22,528 nt of DNA from Gammaproteobacteria bacterium (GTDB taxonomy: Bacteria; Pseudomonadota; Gammaproteobacteria; SZUA-21): assembly GCA_003233075.1 (NCBI GenBank), contig QIKQ01000248.1, positions 1-22,528 on the forward strand. Reading direction: 5' to 3'. Positions 13,408 to 22,082 of the stretch are shown here, one piece after another. Position 1 is the first letter of the stretch, and each line of letters opens with the position of its first letter. A program made the position numbers and the translations under genes. The notes beneath the pieces are model-generated. The model was given only the letters and a program-made list of their open reading frames with translations, had not been told where the DNA came from and ran no database searches.

Positions 13408-15753
13408 GTGAAAATCACTGCATTTATCGCAGGTATTAGCCTTGTAATAGGCAGCTCAACATTATTATCAGTGCATTATATTTGGCTGGTAATGGCTTTG
13501 GCATTGCTAAAGCTAGTTTACTTGAGGCAGTCTAGATGGAGTCATTTAGTGCTGAGTCTGCTCGCCGGGTTTAGTGTTGCTTTACTTCACGCAAATTATT
13601 TAAAACCCAAACCAATTCCGCTCGCTTTACATAACACAACGCATAACATAGAGGGTAGGGTAGTTGGTTTACCCAAGTTAATTAGGGCAGCAGATTACTC
13701 AAAACTTCAATTTCGCTTTAGACCTCTCGTGAATAAAAATAATCCAAAAATTGATGGCCTAATTTTAGTAAATTATTATGGTGAATCACTGGGAATAAAA
13801 TCAGGTGATATTTGGCAATTAAAACTAAAACTGCGTCGAGCAAACTCCTATTTTAGTCCAGCTAGTTTTGATTATGAAACCTGGGCCTATGAACAAGGAA
13901 TTGTTGCTACAGCCTATTTAAAACCAAGCAAGTTTAATCGGCTAATGAAAGCGGCACATGATTTTTCTAGCATAGATAAACTAAGAGAGCGGATTTCAGA
14001 ATTACTAAAAACACAATTTACTAAGCAAGAAAATTATGCATTGATTGCTGCGTTAGTCGTTGGTGATAAACGACATTTGTCTAAAAAGCAGTGGAATATA
14101 TTAAGAGCAACGGGTACCGCACATCTCGTTGCCATATCAGGCTTGCACATTAGTTTACTAGCCGGTTTTGCCTATTATCTTGTGTTTCATTTATGGAGTT
14201 TCAGTGCTCGTTTAAGTTCAAAAATTGCTGCGCCAAAAATTGCTTGTGTATTCGCGCTTTTGGCAGCAGCGGGATATGCTGCATTAGCGGGATTTGCTTT
14301 ACCGACTCAGAGAGCCCTACTTATGGTGGCTTGTTATCTACTTTTTGAATTACGTGCTAAACCTTTGCCGGCTGTAAAAAGATTACAATTTGCCATGGTA
14401 GTCATTTTAATTTTTGATCCTTTTGCATTATTATCTGTTAGTTTCTATTTATCATTTGTTGCCGTTTGTAGCCTACTGCTGATTACTAATACTTCTCGCA
14501 TGCAGTCTAAATATTTCAGATATTTTAGTTGGCAATTTTATCTTGTTTTATTTATAACACCGCTCTCTCTCTATTTTTTTAAATCAGCTTCATTTGTCGC
14601 ACCGCTCGCTAATTTGGTGGCCATTCCCATAGTATCGTTAATTTTGGTACCGATTAGCTTAATAGCCAGTTTGTTAATGATATTTGAATCACTTATAAGC
14701 TCTTTTTTATTTTCTTTATTAAATCCAATAATTAATATTTTAGATTCGTTTTTAAGTTATTTAAAAAATTATAATCCGAGCGGATCGTACTTGGTAATAA
14801 ATCATTTTTCGCTTGTATTTCTGGTAATGAGTGGTTTTGCGTTATTAATTTATGCGCCCTTGTTTAGAATAAAATTATTAGCTTGCTTTTTTCTTGCGCC
14901 AATGTTTTTTGGTTATGGTCATGCGCTAAAGCCTGGCCAGGTTTTAGTAACTTTATTTGACGTTGGTCAAGGCTTAGCAGTTTTAATTCAAACTCAGCAC
15001 CGCAGTTTGCTGTATGATACCGGCACAATGTTTCGCTCAGGCTTTAATACGGGCACTAGTGTCATTGTTCCTTACTTTAATTATTATCATATTAGGTATT
15101 TAGATATGATAATGATCAGTCATCTTGACAAGGATCATGTTGGTGGCTTAAAAGGAATAATTGATTCAGGGTTGTTAAGTTACGGAATTTTAGTATCAAG
15201 CGAATTGATTCCGCGATACACAAATTCGAGTATATCTTGTCGCCGAGGTCAAGTATGGTTTTGGGATAGGGTAAAATTCGAATTATTACACCCAAAGTTT
15301 CATCAATTAGAAAAAAATAGAAATAATCGATCTTGCGTGCTTAAAATATCTGCTGGTAAATACTCAATATTAATTACAGGTGATATACACAGCAGTGTCG
15401 AGCAGCGCTTAGTTTATACGTACAAAAAAACAAATAAATTGAAGACGACATTATTAGTTGCTCCTCATCATGGTAGTTTGAGTTCGTCGTCCTGGAATTT
15501 TTTACGTCAGACACAGGCTGAAATAGTTTTAATTAGCGCAGGATTTGCCAATCGGTTCGGTTTTCCTCGTGCTAAAGTTTTAGCTCGATATTCGGCGTTG
15601 GGAATTCAAGTTTTTGATACTATTAAACATGGTACATTGAAATTTTTAATAGACGCTAAAGTGGGTTTAAGTCATGAGTCGAGTTGGCGTATTAATAACT
15701 ATCATTATTGGCAAAGGCATCCGGAGTATTCTTCCAAGCAGGCAAACGACTGA
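13408..15753 (+). CDS. comEC: ComEC/Rec2 DNA uptake channel protein
   Basis: The 781-residue inner-membrane protein carries single-stranded DNA into the cytoplasm during natural transformation. In order it has N-terminal membrane segments and an OB-like DUF4131 region (about 1-175), the multi-spanning Competence domain (about 200-490, with HLVAISGLHISLLAG), and a C-terminal metallo-beta-lactamase-like domain (about 512-750). The last keeps its motifs: DVGQG (518-522), LYDTG, SHLDKDHVGG (His572, Asp574, Asp576, His577), ITGD and APHHGS, so the proposed nuclease activity could be intact. Length is usual for gammaproteobacteria (about 750-800). The start is GTG 13408 with a poor ribosome binding site, suggesting low expression. 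It is complete, with no frameshift. Whether the organism is competent cannot be judged from this gene alone. Confidence 0.93.
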   Translation: MKITAFIAGISLVIGSSTLLSVHYIWLVMALALLKLVYLRQSRWSHLVLSLLAGFSVALLHANYLKPKPIPLALHNTTHNIEGRVVGLPKLIRAADYSKLQFRFRPLVNKNNPKIDGLILVNYYGESLGIKSGDIWQLKLKLRRANSYFSPASFDYETWAYEQGIVATAYLKPSKFNRLMKAAHDFSSIDKLRERISELLKTQFTKQENYALIAALVVGDKRHLSKKQWNILRATGTAHLVAISGLHISLLAGFAYYLVFHLWSFSARLSSKIAAPKIACVFALLAAAGYAALAGFALPTQRALLMVACYLLFELRAKPLPAVKRLQFAMVVILIFDPFALLSVSFYLSFVAVCSLLLITNTSRMQSKYFRYFSWQFYLVLFITPLSLYFFKSASFVAPLANLVAIPIVSLILVPISLIASLLMIFESLISSFLFSLLNPIINILDSFLSYLKNYNPSGSYLVINHFSLVFLVMSGFALLIYAPLFRIKLLACFFLAPMFFGYGHALKPGQVLVTLFDVGQGLAVLIQTQHRSLLYDTGTMFRSGFNTGTSVIVPYFNYYHIRYLDMIMISHLDKDHVGGLKGIIDSGLLSYGILVSSELIPRYTNSSISCRRGQVWFWDRVKFELLHPKFHQLEKNRNNRSCVLKISAGKYSILITGDIHSSVEQRLVYTYKKTNKLKTTLLVAPHHGSLSSSSWNFLRQTQAEIVLISAGFANRFGFPRAKVLARYSALGIQVFDTIKHGTLKFLIDAKVGLSHESSWRINNYHYWQRHPEYSSKQAND

Positions 15754-15884
15754 ATCAACGAAGTTATTTTAGCAGTCTTTGATTAATCTCTGAAGCAGGC
15801 CTGCTGCGCTTAATCTATTCTCACATTACGGGGCTGTGTCATGATCTACTAGCGTATAAACTCGGTTTCTTCGAAGTGATTTAT

Positions 15885-16026
15885 GGGCAACTCTAATTGT
15901 GTCTATTTACACGTGGGTGGCGTTGTCGAACTTTTTAGAATGCGGGGTCGCCGCAGCGATAAACTGCGCTTTTAAAAAGCTCTCCGCCTTGCCAGCGCGC
16001 AAATATCCTAATTTTTAGAGGTGCCC
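15885..16026 (+). mobile_element. MITE-like element, copy 3 (142 bp)
   Basis: It is the same family and orientation as 8961-9101. The left end is GGGCAACTCTAA (15885), one base off the consensus, and the right end TTAGAGGTGCCC is exact (16015-16026). TTAT on the left and CTAT on the right agree at three of four bases, a possible decayed duplication. Its right half (GATAAACTGCGC, AAATATCCTAATTTTTAG) is closer to copy 1 than to copy 2, while the left stem is less perfect. It sits in the comEC-exbB gap. Confidence 0.8.
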
Positions 16027-16539
16027 CTATCTCGTAGTTCTCTACGTCAAAAAATATTCAGAGCTTCTTTTAATTTAATAATGATCACTTGCTAATCTTA
16101 ATTCTTTTTTATTTAGTCTATTTAAATTAATAAAAACAATGATATAGACAGTTATATTAATGTAGAAAATTTAATAAATGTGCAAATAATGGACAATATT
16201 AATCTCGTTCTGTTGATATTGTGGAATTTAGATTGCATACATTAGGTGTTCCTAAATTAAACAAAGTAGTTGGGAGCATGAGCTTATTGAAATTAACTAA
16301 GAGTGCAAGAGAGTTGCTTGGTAGATCAGATAAAAATCCGATAATTATTTCTTGATGAATTTTGTGCAAGACATAAAAGTTAATTTTAACGAATTTCCTG
16401 TTTTTACTGACTGGGTGCTTACATCCGAGACTGGTTTCGTATATATTGTCGGGTAAAGATATATTAAAACTTGCTTAGTAATAAGGCATTTAAAATTATA
16501 ATTTCATATCTAAACTTACACATAAAGGTGGATTGAGCA
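16027..16539. other. AT-rich gap between MITE copy 3 and exbB
   Basis: I see no supported gene. The stretch is very AT-rich and probably holds the promoter of the exbB-to-kdsB genes, which I could not place. A frame of about 50 codons ends with TGA near 16356 (MSLLKLTKSARELLGRSDK and onward from 16279), but it lacks a spaced ribosome binding site and any recognisable family. AAAGGTGG at about 16524 is the exbB ribosome binding site. Confidence 0.4.
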
Positions 16540-17169
16540 GTGTGGGAAATATTTAAAGACGGCGGTATATTGATGTACCCAATTGTTATGTGCGCAATAT
16601 TCGCACTGGCACTTATTGGGGAAAGGCTTTGGCAATTACAAAAAAGTAGAGTTATCCCGCAACATCTCGTTGCACAGGTATGGCACTGGGAACGGAAAAA
16701 CCAACTAGACAGCGAACGTATCAAAGCGATGCGTAAAAGTTCTCCATTAGGTCGAGTGCTTGCCTCAGGTTTATCCAATCGAAATTCTCCCCGAGATATA
16801 ATGAAAGACAGCATCGAGGAGACGGGACGACATGTTGTTCACGATCTTGAGCGCGGATTAAATACGCTTGGCACGATCGCGACCATTACTCCCTTGCTGG
16901 GTTTAACTGGTACGGTTTTCGGTATGATTAAGGTGTTTAATAAGTTGGAACAAATTGGTGGTGGCAATGTGCGTAGCCTGTCAGGTGGAATCGCAGAAGC
17001 CTTAATCACGACAGCAGCAGGAATGATTGTCGCGATTATTACTATTATGTTTTATCGGTTTTTTCGCGGCCGAGTAGATGAGCTTGTTATATTTATGGAA
17101 CAAGAAGCAATCAAACTCGTAGAAGTGATGCATTCTAAGCAATCGCAACCCCCTGGTAAGAGGGCATGA
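16540..17169 (+). CDS. exbB: ExbB/TolQ/MotA family proton channel protein
   Basis: The 209-residue inner-membrane protein forms, with ExbD, a proton-driven motor that energises a TonB-like partner. Three membrane segments are evident: about 10-28 (MYPIVMCAIFALALIGE), about 109-135 with TITPLLGLTGTVFGMIKVF, the family's most conserved stretch, and about 150-175 (AEALITTAAGMIVAIITIMFY). The cytoplasmic loop (about 35-100) includes ERLWQLQKSRVIP. The start is GTG 16540 with AAAGGTGG about 9 bases upstream. The ATGA overlap of its stop with the exbD start shows coupling. Location next to comEC and msbA/lpxK is the common gammaproteobacterial arrangement; no tonB is present in the window. Confidence 0.92.
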   Translation: MWEIFKDGGILMYPIVMCAIFALALIGERLWQLQKSRVIPQHLVAQVWHWERKNQLDSERIKAMRKSSPLGRVLASGLSNRNSPRDIMKDSIEETGRHVVHDLERGLNTLGTIATITPLLGLTGTVFGMIKVFNKLEQIGGGNVRSLSGGIAEALITTAAGMIVAIITIMFYRFFRGRVDELVIFMEQEAIKLVEVMHSKQSQPPGKRA

Positions 17170-17633
17170 ACCTAAAGAGGCATGTCAAAGAAACACCAGA
17201 CATCAATATTACGCCTTTGATTGATGTGGTATTTTTGCTATTAATTTTCTTATTGGTGTCAACTACTTTTAAGAAGGATAATGAAATTGCGATTAATTTA
17301 CCGGAATCAAGCCCAACATTTAAAAAATCCCAACTAGCCATTGGTTTAGAGATAATTATTAATCCGGCAGGCATGACTCGAATTAAAAAAATATACACGG
17401 CAAAAGCGGCGGCTAATTTGAGAGGTAAGGCTGAGGTTTTTGATGTCGTGCATCTAAATGTGAAAGGTTTAAAGCGAGCAATAAAGAAAATATCGGGTGG
17501 TGATAGAAATACCAAAATTGCAATTAGAGCAGATGCAAAATCGCCTCATCAATCGTTTATTCGAGTAGTGGATTCTTTAATGCAATTGGGATTTAAAAAT
17601 TTTTCGATACTAACACAGCCACCAGAGAAATAA
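17166..17633 (+). CDS. exbD: ExbD/TolR family biopolymer transport protein
   Basis: The 155-residue partner of ExbB has a short cytoplasmic N-terminus, one membrane segment and a periplasmic domain. The start PDINITPLIDVVFLLLIFLL (11-30) carries the essential membrane Asp20, which lies on the proton path. The periplasmic domain ends with the ExbD pattern KIAIRADAKSPHQSFIRVVDSLMQLGFKNFSILT. It is about 15 residues longer than the usual 135-141, with the extra length in the basic region around 72-95 (RIKKIYTAKAAANLRGK). It overlaps exbB by 4 bp and is followed 104 bp later by msbA. Confidence 0.92.
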   Translation: MNLKRHVKETPDINITPLIDVVFLLLIFLLVSTTFKKDNEIAINLPESSPTFKKSQLAIGLEIIINPAGMTRIKKIYTAKAAANLRGKAEVFDVVHLNVKGLKRAIKKISGGDRNTKIAIRADAKSPHQSFIRVVDSLMQLGFKNFSILTQPPEK

Positions 17634-17737
17634 GGCGTAGATATTAGATATCAATTAAAGTTATACTTGTTATTTCGAATAAGAATAGGCTGAAATATCG
17701 TTCAAATGATGAATATGCTTTTAATTAAATCCTTAAT

Positions 17738-19510
17738 ATGTCGATCGACTCAAAATCCAAATCAGGCCTAGAAACCTATCGCCGAATATTTGCATACGCA
17801 AGGCCTCACTGGCCACTATTTTTGCTTGCAGTCTGTTCGATGGTGCTGCTTGCAATAAGTGAAGTGGCTTTTGCACCGGTCCTCGGTAAACTGGTTGACG
17901 TCAATTCAGTCGCTAATAATCGCAGTGATCTCGTCAGCGCCCCCTTGTTACTTGTACTTGTCATATTTGTCAGGGCATCAATGACCCTATTGTCCGGGAG
18001 TTGCATGGCTTGGATAAGTAGAACCACAATATACGCTCTCAGAAAAGACATGTTCTCTCGTTTACTTTTAATGCCATCATCTTATTACGATAAATTCTCG
18101 TCTGGAAAATTAATTTCTATTTTCACTTTTAATGCTGAACAAATGGGTGACTCAATCACTAGCGCTATAACAATTTTGATTAGAGACTCATTAACTATAA
18201 TCGGTATTTTTTCTTTACTATTTTATTACCAACCAATCATAACTTTAATATTTATAACTATTGGTCCCTTGCTGGGTTATTTTCTATACAAGCTTAGCGA
18301 GCGTTTCAGGAAAACGAGTAAACGAATTCAAGAATCGATGGGCGTGATTACCACCAGTCTGCAAGAGACGACTGATAACGAGAAATTAATTAAGTTACAT
18401 AATGGTGCCAATCAGCAAGCCGATAGTTTTGAGAAGATCAACAGAAAAAATAAATCACAAACCATTAAGTATTTTGCAGTCGTTATATCGAGTTCTTCCT
18501 TAATACAATTCTTAGTTGGATTGTTCATTGCACTTGCAGTTTACTTATTATTAAAGGAAAAAACCTCGGCTGAGGATTTCGTTGCCTATATAACAGCTAT
18601 GTTTTTAATTATTCCCTGTTTAAAACGTTTGACCACAGTTAATAGTTCTATTCAGAAAGGCATTGCAGCCGGGGAAAGTGTGTTTGCATTTTTGGATTTA
18701 CATGGGGAAAGCGATACCGGAAGGCGAGAAGTTAAAAGAGTGAAAGGCGAAATAGTATTTGATAATGTAAGTTTTACCTATAGCGCTAATGCAAGGCAAA
18801 CATCTGAATCCATTATAAAAACAGGCAAACAAGTATTAAGTAACATTAATCTTAAAATAGACGCCGGTCAGAAAATTGCTATAGTCGGTAAGTCAGGCGG
18901 AGGCAAGTCTACTTTTGTTAGTCTACTGCCTCGGTTTTATGAATTAACGGAAGGCGCAATCTTAATTGATGGGGTGGATATAAAGGAATTTAAATTACCC
19001 TGCTTGCGATCTCAGTTTGCTCTTGTGAGCCAAAGTATAACTTTATTTAATGATACTTTGGCAAATAATATTGCCTATGGTGTTACGGAAAATATTTCTC
19101 GAGCTGAAATAGAGTCCGCCGCTGATGCAGCTCACGCTCTTTATTTTATCAATGAATGGGATGATGGCCTGGACACCATTGTTGGCGAAGGCGGAATTCA
19201 ATTATCAGGTGGGCAAAAACAAAGAGTCGCGGTTGCGAGAGCCTTATTAAAAAACGCCCCAATTCTAATCTTAGATGAAGCGACTTCAGCACTTGATTCT
19301 GAATCGGAAAAATTTGTGCAGCAAGGCATTGAGAAACTAAGTGAAAACCGTACAACTCTGGTTATTACCCATCGAATATCGACTGCTGAATCGGCCGATA
19401 ATATAATAGTAATAGAAAATGGCGAAATAGTAGAAACGGGTACTCACAAGCACTTGCTCGAACTCAATGGCTTTTATGCTCGTTATTACAAAAACCAGTT
19501 TAAAGACTGA
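17738..19510 (+). CDS. msbA: Lipid A export ABC transporter MsbA
   Basis: This 590-residue half-transporter (six-helix membrane domain about 1-320, ATPase domain about 335-590) works as a homodimer flipping core-lipid A across the inner membrane. Membrane-domain marks are SGLETYRRIFAYARPHWPLF at the start, the FSSGKLISIFTFNAEQMGDS loop and SLQETTDNEKLIKLHNGA. The ATPase has Walker A GKSGGGKST (384-392, Lys390), LSGGQKQRVAVARALL, Walker B ILILDEATSALDSESE and the switch His in ITHRIST. Other ABCB-type exporters look alike, but placement directly before lpxK makes MsbA the best call. ATG 17738 is the first start after an in-frame stop at 17726-17728; the ribosome binding site is weak. Confidence 0.9.
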   Translation: MSIDSKSKSGLETYRRIFAYARPHWPLFLLAVCSMVLLAISEVAFAPVLGKLVDVNSVANNRSDLVSAPLLLVLVIFVRASMTLLSGSCMAWISRTTIYALRKDMFSRLLLMPSSYYDKFSSGKLISIFTFNAEQMGDSITSAITILIRDSLTIIGIFSLLFYYQPIITLIFITIGPLLGYFLYKLSERFRKTSKRIQESMGVITTSLQETTDNEKLIKLHNGANQQADSFEKINRKNKSQTIKYFAVVISSSSLIQFLVGLFIALAVYLLLKEKTSAEDFVAYITAMFLIIPCLKRLTTVNSSIQKGIAAGESVFAFLDLHGESDTGRREVKRVKGEIVFDNVSFTYSANARQTSESIIKTGKQVLSNINLKIDAGQKIAIVGKSGGGKSTFVSLLPRFYELTEGAILIDGVDIKEFKLPCLRSQFALVSQSITLFNDTLANNIAYGVTENISRAEIESAADAAHALYFINEWDDGLDTIVGEGGIQLSGGQKQRVAVARALLKNAPILILDEATSALDSESEKFVQQGIEKLSENRTTLVITHRISTAESADNIIVIENGEIVETGTHKHLLELNGFYARYYKNQFKD

Positions 19511-19568
19511 GGAAGTTCTGATTAACTCAGAGCTTCATTAACAAAGATGCAATCTAGTAGAGTGAACT

Positions 19569-20567
19569 GTGTTTTATCCTAAATATTTCAATAAAAAGTA
19601 TCATTGGAAAACAATATTATTCCTACCTATCGCATTCTTGGTTTATTTGATAGCTGAATTTCGTCGAGCCTTATACAAAATAGGTATCTTAAAAACGACA
19701 CATTTTGATGTAGTCACGATCGTGGTTGGAAATATTTTTGTAGGCGGTGTTGGGAAAACGCCCCTTGTAATTTTACTTGCAAGTTATTTCTCTGCAAACG
19801 GTTACAATGTTGGCATTGTCAGTCGTGGTTATGGCGCGAACAGTAAATTATTCCCAAGGTTATTGCAAAAGGATGATTCAGCTGGTGAAGTCGGTGACGA
19901 GCCTTTGCTAATTGCTCGACGTACGAAATGTCCAGTCGTGATTGATCCCAATCGAGTTAATGCAGTACGTTATTTACTTAGTAAGACGAATGTTGATATT
20001 GTTATCGCCGATGATGGTTTACAACATTTTGCACTAGGTCGAGATATAGATATCTTAGTCGAGCAAGCTAATCAAGAATATGGAAACCGATTTATTATGC
20101 CAGCTGGGCCATTAAGAGAGTCATTGCGACATCGCAGCAAGGTAGATTTGATAATTGAAAACCGAATTAGTGAAAAAGCACACTATTTTTCACTTAGTTC
20201 AACCAAACTCTTTGCCTTAGAGGGTTTAGCCGCTACAAATGAAAAGCTAGCCTTAGATCTCGATCGATTTCAGGGTGCAGAAGTTAATGCGATTGCAGGC
20301 ATCGCTCATCCGGAGAAATTTTTTAGTTTATTAGAGGCAAATGGAATTATAGTAAATCGACATCGGTTTGCAGATCACCATTCATATCGATTTGAAGATT
20401 TTAAATTTGAAAAGAAAATACCAATAGTCATGACGGAAAAAGATGCGGTTAAATGTTCTAGTTTAGAGCTTGATGATGCTTGGTATGTTCGAATCGAAGT
20501 TGAAACGGATAAGGATTTTATGCGTAAACTTGATAAGATGGTAAAAGCTAAAATCGAAACTTATTGA
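19569..20567 (+). CDS. lpxK: Tetraacyldisaccharide 4'-kinase
   Basis: The 332-residue membrane-associated kinase phosphorylates the 4' position of the lipid A disaccharide, giving lipid IVA. It shows an N-terminal hydrophobic anchor (WKTILFLPIAFLVYLIAEF, about 13-31), the P-loop VGNIFVGGVGKTPLV (Lys63), SRGYGA, VGDEPLLIARR and the ADDGLQH motif (147-153) with the catalytic Asp pair. Length matches the family (about 325-335). Translation starts at GTG 19569, 58 bp after msbA, with no strong ribosome binding site; the next in-frame options would cut into the anchor helix. It is followed by the ycaR-like gene after 108 bp. Confidence 0.93.
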   Translation: MFYPKYFNKKYHWKTILFLPIAFLVYLIAEFRRALYKIGILKTTHFDVVTIVVGNIFVGGVGKTPLVILLASYFSANGYNVGIVSRGYGANSKLFPRLLQKDDSAGEVGDEPLLIARRTKCPVVIDPNRVNAVRYLLSKTNVDIVIADDGLQHFALGRDIDILVEQANQEYGNRFIMPAGPLRESLRHRSKVDLIIENRISEKAHYFSLSSTKLFALEGLAATNEKLALDLDRFQGAEVNAIAGIAHPEKFFSLLEANGIIVNRHRFADHHSYRFEDFKFEKKIPIVMTEKDAVKCSSLELDDAWYVRIEVETDKDFMRKLDKMVKAKIETY

Positions 20568-20675
20568 TCCATAAATTACGGCTAATATTAAGACCAATCA
20601 AATTGGTGTATACTTTGAGTTTATTTAAATTTCTTCTTAATGCACTAGTTTTAATCGAGAATAACGGAGAGAATT

Positions 20676-20858
20676 ATGGATGCAAAATTGTTTGATATCA
20701 TTGCATGTCCAATATGTAAGGGAGAGCTGTTATATAAAAAGGATAAACAAGAGTTAATATGTCGCTTGGATCGACTTGCATTTCCGATAAAAGATGGTTT
20801 GCCTGTCTTACTTGAGAATGAAGCACGCGAAATGCCGGCAGATGAAGAAGTGACATAG
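20676..20858 (+). CDS. ycaR: Trm112-like/YcaR small zinc-binding protein
   Basis: The 60-residue protein matches E. coli YcaR throughout: MDAKLFDIIACPICKGEL, KQELICRLDRLAFPIKDG, PVLLENEAR. Cys11, Cys14 and Cys29 are candidate zinc ligands; the fourth position is not Cys, as in other YcaR proteins. It belongs to the Trm112 fold, whose better-known members are small activators of methyltransferases; the bacterial member between lpxK and kdsB has no agreed role. GGAGA lies 5-6 bases before the ATG, a better ribosome binding site than those of its neighbours. A TATACT (20609-20614) and the inverted repeat ACCAAT-CAA-ATTGGT (20593-20607) lie upstream and could be a promoter and operator. The kdsB start is 11 bp after its stop. 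Confidence 0.92.
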   Translation: MDAKLFDIIACPICKGELLYKKDKQELICRLDRLAFPIKDGLPVLLENEAREMPADEEVT

Positions 20859-20869
20859 GCTGAGTTTAA

Positions 20870-21649
20870 GTGAATTTTAAAGTTATTATCCCTGCTCGAT
20901 ATGATTCAACGCGTCTACCAGGAAAGGTATTATTACCGCTTGCCGGTAAGCCGTTAATCGAATGGGTATATCAGCAAGCTAAAAAAAGCGAGTCGAGTGA
21001 AATTATAATTGCGACTGACAGTGAGAAAGTGAATAGTGTTGCCACGGGGTTTGGCGCTCAAGTCTGCATGACGGCAAGCTCACATACGACTGGAACGGAT
21101 AGGCTGGTTGAAGTTGTGACTAAAAAAGGCTGGCAAGACGATATCGTTGTTATTAATGTTCAAGGCGATGAGCCGCTGATTGAGCCTGAATTAATAAATA
21201 ACTTAGCAACTAGTTTGTATACTAATAAAGACGCTTCAATTGCGACGTTAGCAACTCCGATTAAAACTGGCAAAGATCAATTTGATCCCAATATTGTAAA
21301 AGTCGTTAGGGATAAGCAAGGGTTTGCACTTTATTTTAGCCGAGCAGCCATTCCATGGAATCGAGATGGTTTTACCCAGGTAGTAGATACTAATAATCGG
21401 GAAACTAATAATCAAAAAGTATCAAATGTATATCGCCATATAGGAATTTACGCCTATCGAGTTGGGTTTCTTAAGAAATACAGTTCCATGGAAAAATGTG
21501 AACTGGAAGAGCTTGAAGCGCTAGAGCAATTAAGAGCACTTTATAATGGCTATAAAATTGTAGTCGATATAGTCGATGAACCGCCTGGACACGGAGTTGA
21601 CACAGAGGATGATCTTAAAAAAGTTGAAAAAATACTATTAAATCGTTAA
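20870..21649 (+). CDS. kdsB: CMP-Kdo synthetase (3-deoxy-manno-octulosonate cytidylyltransferase)
   Basis: The 259-residue cytoplasmic enzyme makes CMP-Kdo from CTP and Kdo, the donor for attaching Kdo to lipid A. Family motifs are FKVIIPARYDSTRLPGK (3-19), the nucleotide-binding start; IATDS (47-51); TGTDRLVEV (74-82); VQGDEPLI (97-104) with the metal-binding Asp100; LYFSRAAIPWNRDG; YRHIGIYAYR; and EPPGHGVDTEDDL near the end. It is slightly longer than the typical 245-255 because of an Asn/Thr-rich loop after the IPWNRDG motif (VVDTNNRETNNQK). The start is GTG 20870. In many relatives a phosphatase and murB follow; here a 433-bp gap and a minus-strand gene follow instead. Confidence 0.94.
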   Translation: MNFKVIIPARYDSTRLPGKVLLPLAGKPLIEWVYQQAKKSESSEIIIATDSEKVNSVATGFGAQVCMTASSHTTGTDRLVEVVTKKGWQDDIVVINVQGDEPLIEPELINNLATSLYTNKDASIATLATPIKTGKDQFDPNIVKVVRDKQGFALYFSRAAIPWNRDGFTQVVDTNNRETNNQKVSNVYRHIGIYAYRVGFLKKYSSMEKCELEELEALEQLRALYNGYKIVVDIVDEPPGHGVDTEDDLKKVEKILLNR

Positions 21650-21966
21650 ATATCAAATCACAAAAAAATTATGCTTGCATCACGATTTGATTACGATGTT
21701 TCTGCCAACTGCAGAACATCAAAGCGTCTCCTGTAGGTAATCCAAGCAATAGTTATTAATGTGGCTTGCTTGTGATTTCTCTGTCTTACTGCATAACCGA
21801 ACAAGATTTTCGGGCTTTGATACCAGGGCAATGGAGCAAAAAGGAATTAGATTAAGCGTCCTACAGCGGACGATGGAGTTGAGCTGATACTACCGTAAGT
21901 TTCTGCCATGAGTTGACGTTGTCAAAACGTTGGCGACGAACAATTTTTGTTCTCACTAGCTGACGA
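21650..21966. other. Gap after kdsB, no gene seen
   Basis: No supported reading frame or RNA gene is visible. Only small pairings occur, such as CGTCC..GGACG near 21859-21874. I could not identify a classical terminator directly after kdsB. Confidence 0.4.
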
Positions 21967-22080
21967 TTAAGGCTCACTATTTATAAATAGTCCCATTAAA
22001 GCAGTGGCAAAGAATGCTAAAATCATCCAATCAAGAGCATAACCTAATAAAATTACAATTACCAAAAAATATTGAAACAG
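21967..22080 (-). pseudogene. Possible small membrane ORF or frameshifted gene tail
   Basis: Read on the minus strand, this frame gives about 37 residues, LFQYFLVIVILLGYALDWMI then LAFFATALMGLFINSEP and TAA (21967-21969): two hydrophobic stretches split by a short polar turn. It overlaps the end of the next minus-strand gene (stop at 22083) in another frame, with an in-frame stop upstream at 22096-22098. It has no ATG or GTG before the hydrophobic part; TTG at 22063-22065 is the only usual start. It may be a translationally coupled small protein, or the tail of the neighbouring membrane protein displaced by a frameshift. The 16-bp palindrome at 21976-21991 lies within its final codons. Confidence 0.3.
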
Positions 22081-22082
22081 GA

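Noticed and set aside
16279..16356. Short frame MSLLKLTKSARELLGRSDK and onward before exbB
   Set aside because: GGGAG is only one base from the ATG, no family is recognised and the frame is short for such AT-rich DNA.
21976..21991. Perfect 16-bp palindrome ACTATTTATAAATAGT
   Set aside because: It is all A/T apart from its ends, so it can occur by chance here, and it has no neighbouring promoter elements that would make it a supported operator.
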